Shown here: positions 39,944 to 50,637 of the stretch, one piece after another | How positions within the stretch are numbered: the stretch's first letter is position 1 | Layout of the letters: each line of letters opens with the position of its first letter | Assembly: GCA_014529385.2 (NCBI GenBank) | Contig: CM043953.1 | Coordinates: 63,502,372 to 63,566,371 of the forward strand | Source: Adiantum capillus-veneris | Taxonomy: Eukaryota > Streptophyta > Polypodiopsida > Polypodiales > Pteridaceae | Length of the DNA stretch: 64,000 nt | Reading direction: 5' to 3' | Program-made: the position numbers and the translations under genes | Notes under the pieces: model-generated | Told to the model about the DNA's origin: nothing | The model's input: only the letters and a program-made list of their open reading frames with translations | Database searches by the model: none

Positions 39944-42900
39944 GGATCGTCTCGTGGAACGTGCAGGGATTAGGTGGGCCCCAGTTTCAGCGACAGCGGG
40001 GCCGATTGCGTTAGGAGCTTCAGCGTTGCCTTGTGGGAGGAGAGATTGATCTCCTTATGCTTCAGGAGCACTATTTGTCTGAGAGCCGCATTCGGCGATG
40101 TGGTCAGATTTTGCGTGGACGTTATGATACCTTTTGGTCAGCTGCTTTTGGACCTGGAGGTATCCAGGGTGGGGTATGTATGACTATTGCGGACTCATTG
40201 CAGCAAGCCATTGTGGGCAGAGGGATTATTGTGCCAGGCAGGGCTCAATGGATTACTTTGCAGGTTCAGGGTGGCCTTGTGGGCTTCCTGAACATCTATC
40301 CGCCCAATGTGGCGAGTACTCGTGCACAGTTTTGGTCACAGATTGTTGAGTCTTTGCCACAGGTTGACCATTACTGTGTAGGAGGGGACTTCAACATGTT
40401 GGAGGACCCTTCTGACAGGATCGGAGGCAGCCATGCTACTGTGCATGGAGTCGAGTTAGCAGCTTGGGAGAGGTTGTGTATGACTCTGAGGGTCTCGGAT
40501 ACATGGCAGCATTCTGGCTTTGTGAGGCCTCAAGACAGTCTTGCTTCTCTAGATCGGACCGCAGAGTGGGAGGAATAATCTATCGCGGATAGATCGCTTC
40601 TACACTAGTGACCACTTCAGTGACTTGGGGGGATCAGTGAGCATCCTGGTAGGGACATGCTTCTCGGACCATGCACCAGTGATCCTCACAGTGGCAGACA
40701 GGCAGAGGAGTGGGAGCACGATGCTTCGCATCCCAGAGCGGGTCTTGTTGGACTCAGCACTCAGAGAGAGGGTAGAGGCTCTCTGGACAGAGGGCATGGA
40801 TAGCTAGGCTCTACCTGCAGACAGAGTGGCCATAGGCCTAGCTCAGCTTAGCCACTTTTTTCTCGAGGAGTCTCTGGCTCGACGTGCTGCAGCGAGAGAG
40901 GAGGAGCAGCGTCTCAGACGAGGCATTGCTTCACTACAGAGGATGCAGGCGCAACATCCAGACAGTCCCTGGTTGGAGGAGCAGTTACAGCAGGCTCGAC
41001 AGGAGCTTGCTTGCACAGAGGAGAGGCGCCATGAGTTTGCCTTTCACCGACAGGCATCTCAGTGGACTCAGGTCGGTGACAGAGTGACAGGTGTCTTTTT
41101 TGAGGCAGTGGGACCTCGGCACTCGCATGCCAAGGTCAATCAGCTGAGGAGACCCGATGGGTCAGTTGTTTGTGAGCCTGAGGATATGCGTGCAGTTGCT
41201 ACTGACTGTTACCGTGAGCTACTGCAGAGAGCAGGTTTGGGCGCAGATGCCTTGTCTTGTGACTGAGGAGATGCGCCAGAGGCTAGAGATATCTCTTCAG
41301 CTTGAGGAGCTGCACACGGCTCTTAGGGCCCTCCCGCGTGGTAGCTGTCCAGGTGAGGATGGGCTGACTCCCAGCTTTTTCTTGGAGTACTAGGACCTGC
41401 TTGGCCCAGATCTGTGTAGTACCTTTCAGTACATTCTACACAGAGGAGTGATGCCCGATAGCATGAGTGAAGGCCTGATTTACCTCATCCCAAAGGAGGG
41501 TGGCTCCTTGGATGAGATTCGACAGTGGCACCCCATCACCATCGTCAACTCAGCCTACAAAATTCTTGCCAAGGCCCTGAGTTTGAGGATTCAGCCACTT
41601 TTGGAGAGCCTTATACATGGGACTTAGACAGGTTTTGTCTAGGAACGCAGTATCCTTGACAACATCTTCACTTTCTGGGAGGCTTCTGCCGTGGCACGTC
41701 TCCGTGGGGAGGACCTTGTGATTCTTCTTCTCGATTTTGAGAAGGCATACGACAGAGTTGACTGGGACTTTCTAGAGGGCACGCTTCGCAGGATGGGCTT
41801 CTCAGATGCTTGGATCAAAGGGGTGTCAGCTTTGTACAGACAGGCTCACAGTCAGGTGCTTTTGGCAGGAGGTAGAGATGAGCGCTTCATGCTCACACGA
41901 TCGGTCAGACAGGGTTGTCCTCTTGCCCCTTTTCTCTTTCTGTTCGATGCGGAGACGATGAGCAGATTTTTGGTGTTAGAGCAGGTTGGTTTGAGGGGCT
42001 TAGCACTCCCTATACGGGGAGATGAGCTTCTGGACTCTGAGTTTGCCGAGGACTCAGCCTTGTACTTAGAGGGCCAGGAGGCCACTTTACACAGATGTGG
42101 GCAGGCTTTGGAGACCTTCTGCTGTGCATCGGGCGCACTGATCAACTGGAGAAAGACAGTGGCTTTCTCGATTGGCAGTGCTCCTGTGCCAAATTGGATG
42201 CCAGGAGAGGATTTCAGGTGGATTCCTCCAGGGACTGCAGTTCGGTACTTGGGTTGTCAGGTTGGTTTGGATTTGTCCCCCGAGCAGCAGATTGCTCCTC
42301 TTCTCCTGTCCATCAGGAGAAAGCTGTTACATTGGAGCTCAGCACGACTTTCGCTGGCTGGTAGAGTAGTAGTTGCCAACCAAGTGTTGTTCGCGACTAT
42401 GTGGTATATCATTTCTTGCTGGATCTTCTCGAGTTCTTGTATCAACCAGGTAGAGAGGCTGATAAGGAACTTCCTTTGGTCAGGACGTGACACTCAGATT
42501 GCCCGAGCCAAGGTGGCTTGGTCGGTCATCACACTTCCTTGTTCTCAGGGAGGGCTTGGGATCATTGATCCAGCACAGCAGAGCAGAGCCCTTCTTGGGA
42601 AGTTCGTCATCAGAGGACTTCTTCCAGGCGAGAAGCCCTGGAAGGAGTTCTTGCTGCAGAGGCTTCGTGCCAGGGTACCTCAGTCAGGAGGCCCTTGGCA
42701 ACCTTCGACCAGATGGATCTTTACAGAGTTGCTCCGAGTTGGTTTGAGCAGGAGACTGGAGGACCGATTCGCTGTGAGTCTGCTTCGATCTTGGGAGCTC
42801 TTACGGCGTGGGCTAGAGCAGAGACAGCCGACGTGCACGGAGGAGCGCCTACGGCAGCCCCTCGTCTGGAACCCCATGGTTAGCACTCAGAGAGGCCACT

Positions 42901-44213
42901 TGGTTGGGAGTCGGCCTCATGTTTCTTGGGGTCCCATGGCAGCAGGTCCAGCGCGTTCTCTAGGTGACTGGCTTGAGTTCACAGGTTTGTCAGAGGAGGT
43001 GCAGGGTGTCCAGCTACAGGGCATGAGAGGGGTGCAGAGCATGTGTCAGGACATCTCAGAGTCAGTTCCAGCTGAGTGGCTCACGCCTCTCGAGCCAGTA
43101 GCACCCCGGTGGATGGGAGCCTTCCCACGACTGGAGGTTCTAATTTCAGTCAGGGCTTACTCAGAGACTGTCCCAGCCCTGTTCTTCGAGCCTCAAGGTG
43201 GGGGACGATTACAGCGAGTTGCAGTAGAGGCCCCGCAGGTAGCAAAGTGCTGTTTCCAGAGGATCCGAGTTGTGGGCATCTGTGGGAGGACTTGCGTCAT
43301 AGACCCTGACCAAGCAGCTCTTGAGATAGGACATTGGAGGCTATGGGCTTGGGAATGTTGTCCATTGGCACGAGTACAGTGGGATCCTGGTGAGTGGCTA
43401 TGGAGGGACCCCTTCTCTTCTGCAGACCGCCCAGGAGTCCCTTTCTTTCAGTACACTGTTCGGCTTGGACGTCATATACTTGCAGCACACAGAGAGGCCC
43501 GCCCCGCTGCAACACGTCATTGGCAGGAGGAGGGCCTCACAGTCGAGTTCTTGGCAGCTTTTTGGCAGAGGCTGTGGGACTCCAGACAACCGAGGCGCGT
43601 CACTTTGTTCCAGTGGTTGGTTGCAAACAGAGCCACAGCAGTAGGGAGCTGGCTTGTGCATAGTGGTCTCTCGGCCGCATGTACAGCCTGTGACCAGTTG
43701 GTGGAGAGTCAACGTCACTGTCTTTGGGACTGTCCCTCGGCCCAGCAGGTGTGGCTACGAGTTCTTCGGGTGATGTCTGCCCTCTCCACGGCTCGACAGT
43801 ACACTTGGGGGGCTGCGGCTTGGTCCACCCTCACGGGCCCGGCACTTCAGTTTGAGCTATCTTCCACCAGCAGGATGATAGTGATACAGGGGGGGGGGCG
43901 ACCTACACTCGAGCCTGCTACAAATCTTACTCCACAGGAGTGGTGCAGTGAGAGAGAGGAGTGTTGGGAGCTCATCAGCGGCCTAGCTCTCTGGTTCATC
44001 TGGCGGACCCGCTGTTTCCACATCTTTGAGACTCGCCCTGTGCCACCAGCAGAGACTGTTCGTGACTTTTGGCTAGAGCTGATCCATACTCTCAGAGGAC
44101 AGCTTGAGGGACTACAGGGCATCTCCGATCGCATGCGAGAGCGCCGCGAGGCTTTCCTTCGACTCTGGCGCCCTGGGCCTTTCTACACCATGGTCCAGGG
44201 GATGCTAAGATAG
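39940..44213 (+). pseudogene. LINE-3 ORF2: endonuclease and RT (stops in the 5' half)
   Basis: Starts MRIVSWNVQGLGGPQFQ. The first half has stops (TAG 40013, 40804, 41390, 41639) and small indels near 40568 and 41222. From 41691 to 44213 one frame of 840 codons is open: RT from LLDFEKAYDRVDWDFL, VRQGCPLAPFLFLFDAET, then the catalytic box as FAED at 42042-42053 (second aspartate is now glutamate). It continues through ALINWRKTVAFSIGSAPVP to the zf-RVT CTACDQLVESQRHCLWDC. A TAG at 44211 replaces the tryptophan of LRWHYCPPVW. Activity is unlikely. Confidence 0.93.
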
Positions 44214-44839
44214 CACTACTGTCCACCTGTGTGGCTCTTCCCTCCTCCCATCTCTTGATTTAGCCCCATTGTATATATGCTGTTTTTTCATTGGGAGAGT
44301 CTCCCCACCATGCTTATTGTAGCCCTCTCCTGCAGAGGTGGATGTAGCCCTATGGGCAGTTTTCATGAACTAATAGAAGGATCTTTTTCTCGGAAAAAAA
44401 GAAGGACGAAGATTTGAACGTCGAGTCACGCCGTTGATGCACCAAACCTCAATTTATTAATGATAGAGGAGCATATACAATAGTGGTTTTAAGATTTTTG
44501 AACTCACGCTCTCTCACTTGCAATGTGTAGGTTGAAAGCTTCTCTCACACCAAACGTGAAGCTCACAAAGTGATTGCTACGTCTAAGTCTCTTCTCACGC
44601 ATAGAGTGTTGCGGTGCTATGTGAGATATTGGAGGGTATTTTACAAGAGGGAGAGGGGTCTATTTACAGGTTACAGACCCTCATTAAGATTATTTAGAAA
44701 TCCTAAATTACAAGCTAACAAATCATGATTATAATTTTTTCTGAATATCAAAACATTGCGGCCTTCTTTGTCTCCTTGAGTCATGGATGTGAGTAGAGCA
44801 TTATTGATTGTAGATAAAGTGAACCTAGAGTTTTAAGGA

Positions 44840-44884
<45 letters not shown>

Positions 44885-45500
44885 ATTATGCACATGTCTT
44901 GAGGTGAGGTGTCTTTTATGGTTAGGTCAATGACTATTTTGTGTTAGTATGTTAGTGGTTAGTGTTAGTAATCACTAGAAAGTTAATGATATATTTACAA
45001 TGGGTAGAATGACGTGCATGGTTGAAGTAAGATAGTTGAATGAAGTGAGCAAATCCTTGTGATGGTGAAGCTTAAAGAAGTACTTACTTGTGTAGGTTTC
45101 CGAAATGACTTTCTTCTTCTTTATACCACTGCCGTCAAGGTGATTACCGCCATGAAAATGACAATTCGTTTGATTAGATTTCTCAATTTGCGAAGTTAAG
45201 CATGGTTTACATGCTGAATTATATGTATATAGAGAAAGGGTAAAATAAAATTGTACTTTGGAAGTAATAGAGAGAGGCATAGAGATGGTGTATGTACATA
45301 TAGAGCTCATATGAGAGCTATAGAAGTAAGAGAGGAGGTTAATGGTGAAGAAGGTGACAGAAACCATGACAGGTGCAGGTTTGAGTGAGGGATTGAGAGG
45401 AATGAGAGTGTGTGTGTGTGTGTGTGTGTGTAGAAGTGTGGAAAGAGGTGAGAGAAGACTATAGGCTACTTGTGAGAAAAGTGACTAGACTGAGATCCAC

Positions 45501-45737
45501 TCAAAAAATCATAGCTGACCAATGGATGCTGCAAAAATCACCAAAATTTTTGAGGTAATTATTCAACTCTTGGTCCACATTTTCTCTTTTGACCACCACT
45601 TCAAATTCGGAGTGGAGATGGATATAAAAAATCCCACCAAAAAACTTGTTTTTCTTCACAAAAAAGTCTTTAGTAGCCCCCTTTTTGTTGAATTTACATA
45701 TAGCTCCAAAAGTGAGCCCATCTTTACATGACAACAT
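45501..45737 (-). CDS. LTR-internal small ORF, copy D
   Basis: 78 codons from MLSCKDGLTFGAICKF to IHWSAMIF, collinear with copy A and without indels. Function unknown. The centre HSEFEVVVKRENVDQELNN is shared by all copies. Confidence 0.35.
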   Translation of the reverse strand: MLSCKDGLTFGAICKFNKKGATKDFFVKKNKFFGGIFYIHLHSEFEVVVKRENVDQELNNYLKNFGDFCSIHWSAMIF

Positions 45738-46492
45738 GACCTAATTGATTCTTAGGGGTTTGAAAATATGCATGGTTGTGGATTATGCATAAATTTAATA
45801 CATGGATATGATTGAGAAAAAGCAGGTTAGTATATATAAACAATAGATGGAATCTAAAATAGTGTTAACTATATATAAACATAAAATTAAAAAAAAAGAT
45901 ATATGAAAATATAAGGAATCAAATAATTGGATCCTCATTTATTTTAATTGAAGTATTTTTATTTACAAGAGATAAGAAAAAATACCTATAGGAAATAGGA
46001 ATTTAGTAAAAGGTAATGACTGATGGTAAAAAGTATTTTTGAGGTTTTTCCTTGGAGAAGATTCTCACCCAAAAATAAGAGAAGCTTGCATGAAAATATT
46101 TCTATATAGAATACATAAGTAAAAAAGATTATGGTAATGGTGAGTCAATGTACATAGCATACATAGAAAAATAACGCACACCTAAGTAGAAATATTTGAA
46201 TAAATACCAAAATAATTATAAAAATTCCTTATATTTAGACCATATATACAATGAAATATTTATACACAAATGGACCATAATATATTTTATTTTTTTCATT
46301 TTATTTATTTTTTTGGCTCAACTAGCTTAGTGACTAGCTAGCTGAAAGTTTTAACAAGATATCGGAAAAGTCACCTAACTCACACATGTCTATGTACAAT
46401 GAAAAAGTAAGAATAGCTACAGTATTTAGGTGATTTTGGTAGGGTGAGGTAACTCACTATGACAATTACGAAGAGCCGAAAAACGGCTATCA

Positions 46493-48378
46493 ATGCAAGA
46501 AAGAAAACATGGACTCGAAAGCAAGCCTCCTTCAGGTCAAGAGAAGAGTCACCCAGGAACCGAGTAAAACTGTAGTCGAAAAAGTCCCCAGCATCTGCGA
46601 ATGTCAAAGCTAGTCAAACCTCTAAGGACTGCAACAAAAGGAGAAGTCTACAATAAAAAAGGCAACCTCAGGTGGGGTTATCCCACTCGAGCCACTCGGC
46701 TCGTCGCGAAAGCACTACCAAGAGATCGCCGCACGGAAAACACGTGTCCAATCCCCTGCATCTGAGGGGAAGTCGTGAAGGAGTCGAGAGGTGAGGATAT
46801 GGGTCCCACCGGAGAGAGAGGAGAGGCGGGAGGCGAAGGTGGAGATGGGGGAGGGAGAGGAGGCGGGGGTGATGAAGCGGCAGCGTCTGAGAGAGGACGG
46901 GATGGAAGAGGAGTAACCGAATTGGACGGGGCCTCCTCAAGCGGATCTTCCTGAAGGGGGTCAAAATGGTTCCCAACCTGAATCCAATGTTGCAGAGCTG
47001 CAGAAGATCGCCACCAGGGGAAGCGGTGGAACGAGCCCGCCACTGGCGCCAACCGTCAGCTGTCTGATCGCTGGTCTCAGTCGAGGTACCAGCCTGTGCG
47101 TACTGTGTGTCTTGTTGCTGGGCTTTCTCAACCTTGGGAGGCTGCGCATGCGTTGTGGGTCTACTACGAGGACAGGCCATTGCGAAAAGGCCCATCTGTC
47201 TCTAAATGAAACGTTGATTCGGGAGGCCTGAATACTCCACGCTCAGACGGAACCAACTCCCACTCACCCGATGTAGTAGGATGACCTTCACAAGAGTGTA
47301 AGTGTCCCGAACCAGAACACGTACTGAAGGGATGTCGGCGTTCTTAGCAGCTACGGAGGCTACCGTGAGAGGTGTCTCAAGGACGGTCCCAATCTCAGAG
47401 CCTATCCTGAACAAGAGTGACAGGTACTCCATGCTCAAACCAGGAAAGCAGACGGAGATGGGAAGGTCTGCCTCCTCTACCAGAACATCTATAGCTGGAT
47501 CAAAACAATGCATCCACTGTCGAAAGTGGGCTCGAACTGCTCGGAAGGCAAAAGGGCTCATCGCGATGACCTTGGACACCATCTCGGAAGTCTCAAACTC
47601 TACCTCATAGTAGCCGCGTCCGAGGAACCTAACATCCAAGATCTTGCCCACCTCTGCAAGAACGCAAGCCTGGAAAAGATCATGCAACTCTCCTCTGTTG
47701 GATTTGGTGTCGAAAATCTTACAGATGACGGAAGTCGCCTAAAGGCGTTCCACCTCTGCGGCTTGCCTCGCTTGCTCTCTCGATGTCAGAGCAAGTCGAA
47801 TGGTGGGCTCAAAGGGGTCAGGCGAGGGGACTTCATCGGAGTCCCTCTGTGGCGGAGCTTAAGCCTCTATCTGTGTCTGCTGCTGCGGTCGAAGAAAGGG
47901 AGACGATGTCGTGGCACGTTCCCGAAGACGAAGAGAAACCCTCAGCCTGCAGGAACCTTTTAGGGAAATGGGGGGCGATTGAGACGGCCAAATTGAGGCA
48001 AAGTGAGAATGTGCCTCTATGTGAGTGTGTGTGTGTGTACGGTGGGAAAGGGGATAGGCGAAACTTTTGGGTTTTTTAAAGGGGCTCGATGATGGCAGGC
48101 TGCATCAACAACAGCGTGGAGGCGGGAATGCTGGCGAGAAGGAGCGGAGACCAACAACGTGAAGGGAGAGGGAGGCGGAGGGCAAGGGGGATGGGCAGGG
48201 ACAGCGGGAGGAGGTGGAAAGCAAGCAACGCACGGGGGCAGTGCGGCACGAAGGCTACACGGCAGCGTGCTGTGGTGGGGTGAGGAAAGGGCAACGCGCG
48301 CAAGCAAGGGAGGGGAGAAAGTGGGAGCTAGACGATGGCAAAGGCAAGCGAGGGAGATGTGCATCAGCTTCGCGATTG
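46493..48378 (-). mobile_element. LINE-1 piece d: ORF1 and 5' UTR
   Basis: Minus-strand LINE resuming where gypsy LTR D ends; its last bases (CTTGCAT) overlap the first bases of piece c (GCAGCTAG) by four. From 48378 it reads C/T-rich 5' UTR, ORF1 with VGKILDVRFLGRGYYEVEFE, TSEMVSKVIAMSPFAF and VEEADLPISVCFPGLSMEYL (47202-47687), and a dead zinc knuckle (F-I-stop-R-Q-M-G-L; two cysteines and the histidine lost). A proline-rich part and the beginning of the C-terminal domain (DFFDYSFTRFLGDSS near 46580) follow. It completes LINE-1. Confidence 0.85.
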
Positions 48379-50045
48379 CCTAGCTCCTACTCCCACACCC
48401 CCCTCCTTGCTTACGAGTGTTGCCCTTTCCTGACCCCACCACAGCACGCTGCCGTATAGCCTTCGCGCCGCACTGTCCCCGCGCGCTCTTCGCTTGCCAC
48501 CCCTCGCGCTGCCTTGCCCGTCCCCCCCTGCCCCCCGCCTTCCTCCATCTTCGCGCTGCCCGCCTCTGCTCTTTCTTGCCAACATTCTCGCCTCCACGTT
48601 GCTGTTGATACAGCCAGCCATCACCGAGCCCCTTTAAAAACCCAAAAATTTCACCTATACCCTTTCCCCCCCCCGCGCACACACACGCACATTCTTACTT
48701 TGCCTCACTCTGGCCATCTCAGTCGTCCCCCATCCCCCTTCAAGGTTCGTGCAGGCTGAGGGTTTCTCTTCGTCTTCGGATACCTGCCACCACATCTTCT
48801 CCCCTTCTTCAGCCGCGGCAATAGACACAGATGGAGGCTTAAGCTCCGCCACAAAGGGACTATGATGAAGTCCCCTCGTCTGACGCCGCTGAGCCCACCA
48901 TTTGACTTGCTCTTAGACTGACAGAGCAAGCGAGCCTAACCGCAGAGATGGAACGCCTTCAGGCGACTTCCGTCATCTCTGCAAGATTATCGGCACCAGA
49001 CCCAACAGAGGAGAGCTACGTGATCTTTTCCAGGCCTGCCTTCTCACAGAGGTGGGCAAGATCTTGGATGTTCAGTTCCTCAGACGTGGCTACTATCAGA
49101 TAGAGTTCAAGACTTCCGAGATGGCGACCAAGGTCATCGCGATGAGCCCCTTGGCCTTTCGAGCAGTTCGAGCCCACTTTCGACAGTGGAGGCATCGTTT
49201 TGATCCACCTACAGATGTTCTAGTAGAGGAGGCAGACCTTCCTATCACCGTCTGCTTTCCTGGTTTGAGCAAGGAGTACCTGCCACTCTTGTTCAGGATA
49301 GGCTCTGAGATTGGGACTGTCCTGGAGACACCTCGCACGGTAGCCTTCGTAGCTGCCAAGGCGGCCACAATCCCTTCAGTACATATTCTGATTTGGGACA
49401 CCCACACTCTCTCGAAGGTCATTCTACTACATCGGGTGAGTGGGGGTTGGTTCCGTCAGAGCGTGGAGTATTCAGGCCTCTCGAATCAATGTTTCATCTG
49501 TAGACAGATGGGCCATTTAGCAAAGGCCTGTCCTCGCAGTAGACCCACAGCGCATGCGTAGCCTCCCAAGGCTAAGCAAGCCCAGTAGCAAGACACACAG
49601 GACGCACAGGCTGGTACCTCAACTGAGACCAGCGATCAGACAGCTGATGGTTGGCAACAGGTGCCTGGCCGCCGGCGAGAGGGGCGCGCTCGCCCAACCG
49701 CTCCTCCTGGTGGCGACCTTCTGCAGCTCACCAACATTGGTTTCTGATTGGAAACCGTTTTGACCCCCTTCAACAAGACCCGCCTGAGGAGCCCCATCCA
49801 CTTCAATTCCTCCTCCTCCACCCCCTCCTCCCTCAGACGTTGCCGCTCTGCCTCCCTCACCTCCTCCCCCTTCCCCCACCTCCACCTTTGCCTCCCGTCC
49901 CTCCTCTCCCCTCGGAGGGGCCCACAACCTCATCTCTCGACCCCTCCACCACTCCTCCTCAGACGCAGGGGACTTGACACGCGTCTGCCGCGAGGTGATC
50001 TCTAGGTAGTGCTTTTACTACTAGCCGTGTGGCTCTCCTCTGCTA
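48378..50045 (+). mobile_element. LINE-5: 5' UTR and ORF1 fragment, head-to-head with LINE-1
   Basis: Plus-strand LINE starting about 48378 with CTAGCTCCTACTCCCAC, mirroring the LINE-1 5' UTR. The ORF1 ATG (48831) is followed by TAA at codon 4. After a shift, ORF1 is open at 49052-49561 (VGKILDVQFLRRGYYQIEFK, VEEADLPITVCFPGLSKEYL, and intact knuckle CFICRQMGHLAKAC). The proline-rich part follows until the fragment ends at about 50045 against LINE-6. ORF2 is absent. Confidence 0.88.
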
Positions 50046-50637
50046 GGTCGGGTGCCGAGAATCTTGCAAATGACCGAAGTCGCCTACAATCGCTCTACCT
50101 CTGCGACAAGGCTCGCTTGCTCTGTCGGCAAGAGAGCAAGTCGAATGGTGGGCTCAGCGGGGTCGGACGAGGGGGCTTCTGACGAGTCCCTCTGTGGCGA
50201 AGCTGGAGTCTCCATTTGTGTCTACTGCTGTGGCGTGAGAAGAGGGCGACGGGAGGATGCTGCAATGAGGCGCACTAAGCACTGCCCCAATGACTGACGC
50301 AGTGTTGGAGGGGCCAAATTGCAAGGAGCTCACTGGGCGGAGAAAAAACACAGCGGGCAACGGGGGGGGGGGGGGGGGGGGGGGTAAAGCGTTAGCGCTG
50401 GCAGCAGCGTGAGGGAATGGCAGGGGCGGGGGCGGGGGCGGGGGCGGCGGGCAATCAGCGCGGGCGGGCGGACAGGGCAGGCAATGGCGGGCAAGAGGCA
50501 GCGGGACAGGGCAGTGGGTGGGAGGACAGCGAGCAGCGCTGGGGCCCCCCCCCCCCCAAGGCAGCGGGCAACGCTGGAGGGGGGGGGGGGGGATGGGGGG
50601 GCGAGGGGGACAGCAGCAGCAAGCACAGGTTTTAAGT
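50046..50637 (-). mobile_element. LINE-6: 5' UTR and start of ORF1, minus strand
   Basis: The minus strand reads the ORF1 beginning (SEAPSSDPAEPTIRLALLPT, then EVERL-stop-ATSVICKILGT) at 50046-50215. Upstream is an extremely C-rich 5' UTR, seen here as G runs including 23 consecutive G at 50362-50384. The 3' side is cut at GGCACCCGAC, where it abuts LINE-5 tail-on. This is a third partial LINE 5' end within 4 kb. Confidence 0.8.

Larger units (their letters stand above)
39248..44398 (+). mobile_element. LINE-3: L1-like LINE with internal ORF1 deletion
   Basis: 5,151 bp, same family as LINE-2, flanked by a 9-bp duplication in LTR D and ending in poly(A). The 5' UTR starts GTTGCTGCTGCACGCTCCCCC-like sequence at about 39288, as in LINE-2. 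The stretch between the UTR and the ORF1 C-terminus (about 1.6 kb in LINE-2, with the DUF4283-like region and zinc knuckle) is missing. ORF2 is largely intact in length. Confidence 0.95.
18324..46492 (-). mobile_element. Tat-type Ty3/gypsy complex with nested insertions
   Basis: The outer boundaries are two minus-orientation LTRs, A (18324-20959) and D (38648-46492). LINE-1 continues on both sides with a 4-base overlap (minus strand GCAG at 18320-18323, GCAT at 46493-46496), consistent with a decayed target duplication. The internal minus-strand gene order is gag, protease, RT, RNase H, second RNase H (aRH), integrase, the arrangement described for Tat/Ogre gypsy elements. LINE-2 sits in integrase and LINE-3 in LTR D. 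The 5' side (32982-38647) is rearranged: it contains plus-orientation LTR copies of the same family, an aRH fragment in plus orientation and a chromovirus fragment. Confidence 0.8.
38648..46492 (-). repeat. Gypsy LTR D, interrupted by LINE-3
   Basis: Full-length minus-orientation LTR (about 2,685 bp without LINE-3), homologous end to end with LTR A; ends AGCCGAAAAACGGCTATCA at 46492. Its TATA position reads CTGTAAATAG (about 44654-44666) instead of CCTATAAATAGG, so its promoter is probably damaged. A long (GA)n run lies at 44841-44882 and a (TG)n run at about 45409-45431. A 131-codon frame at 44975-45367 in element sense is also present, in part, in LTR B2. Confidence 0.88.
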
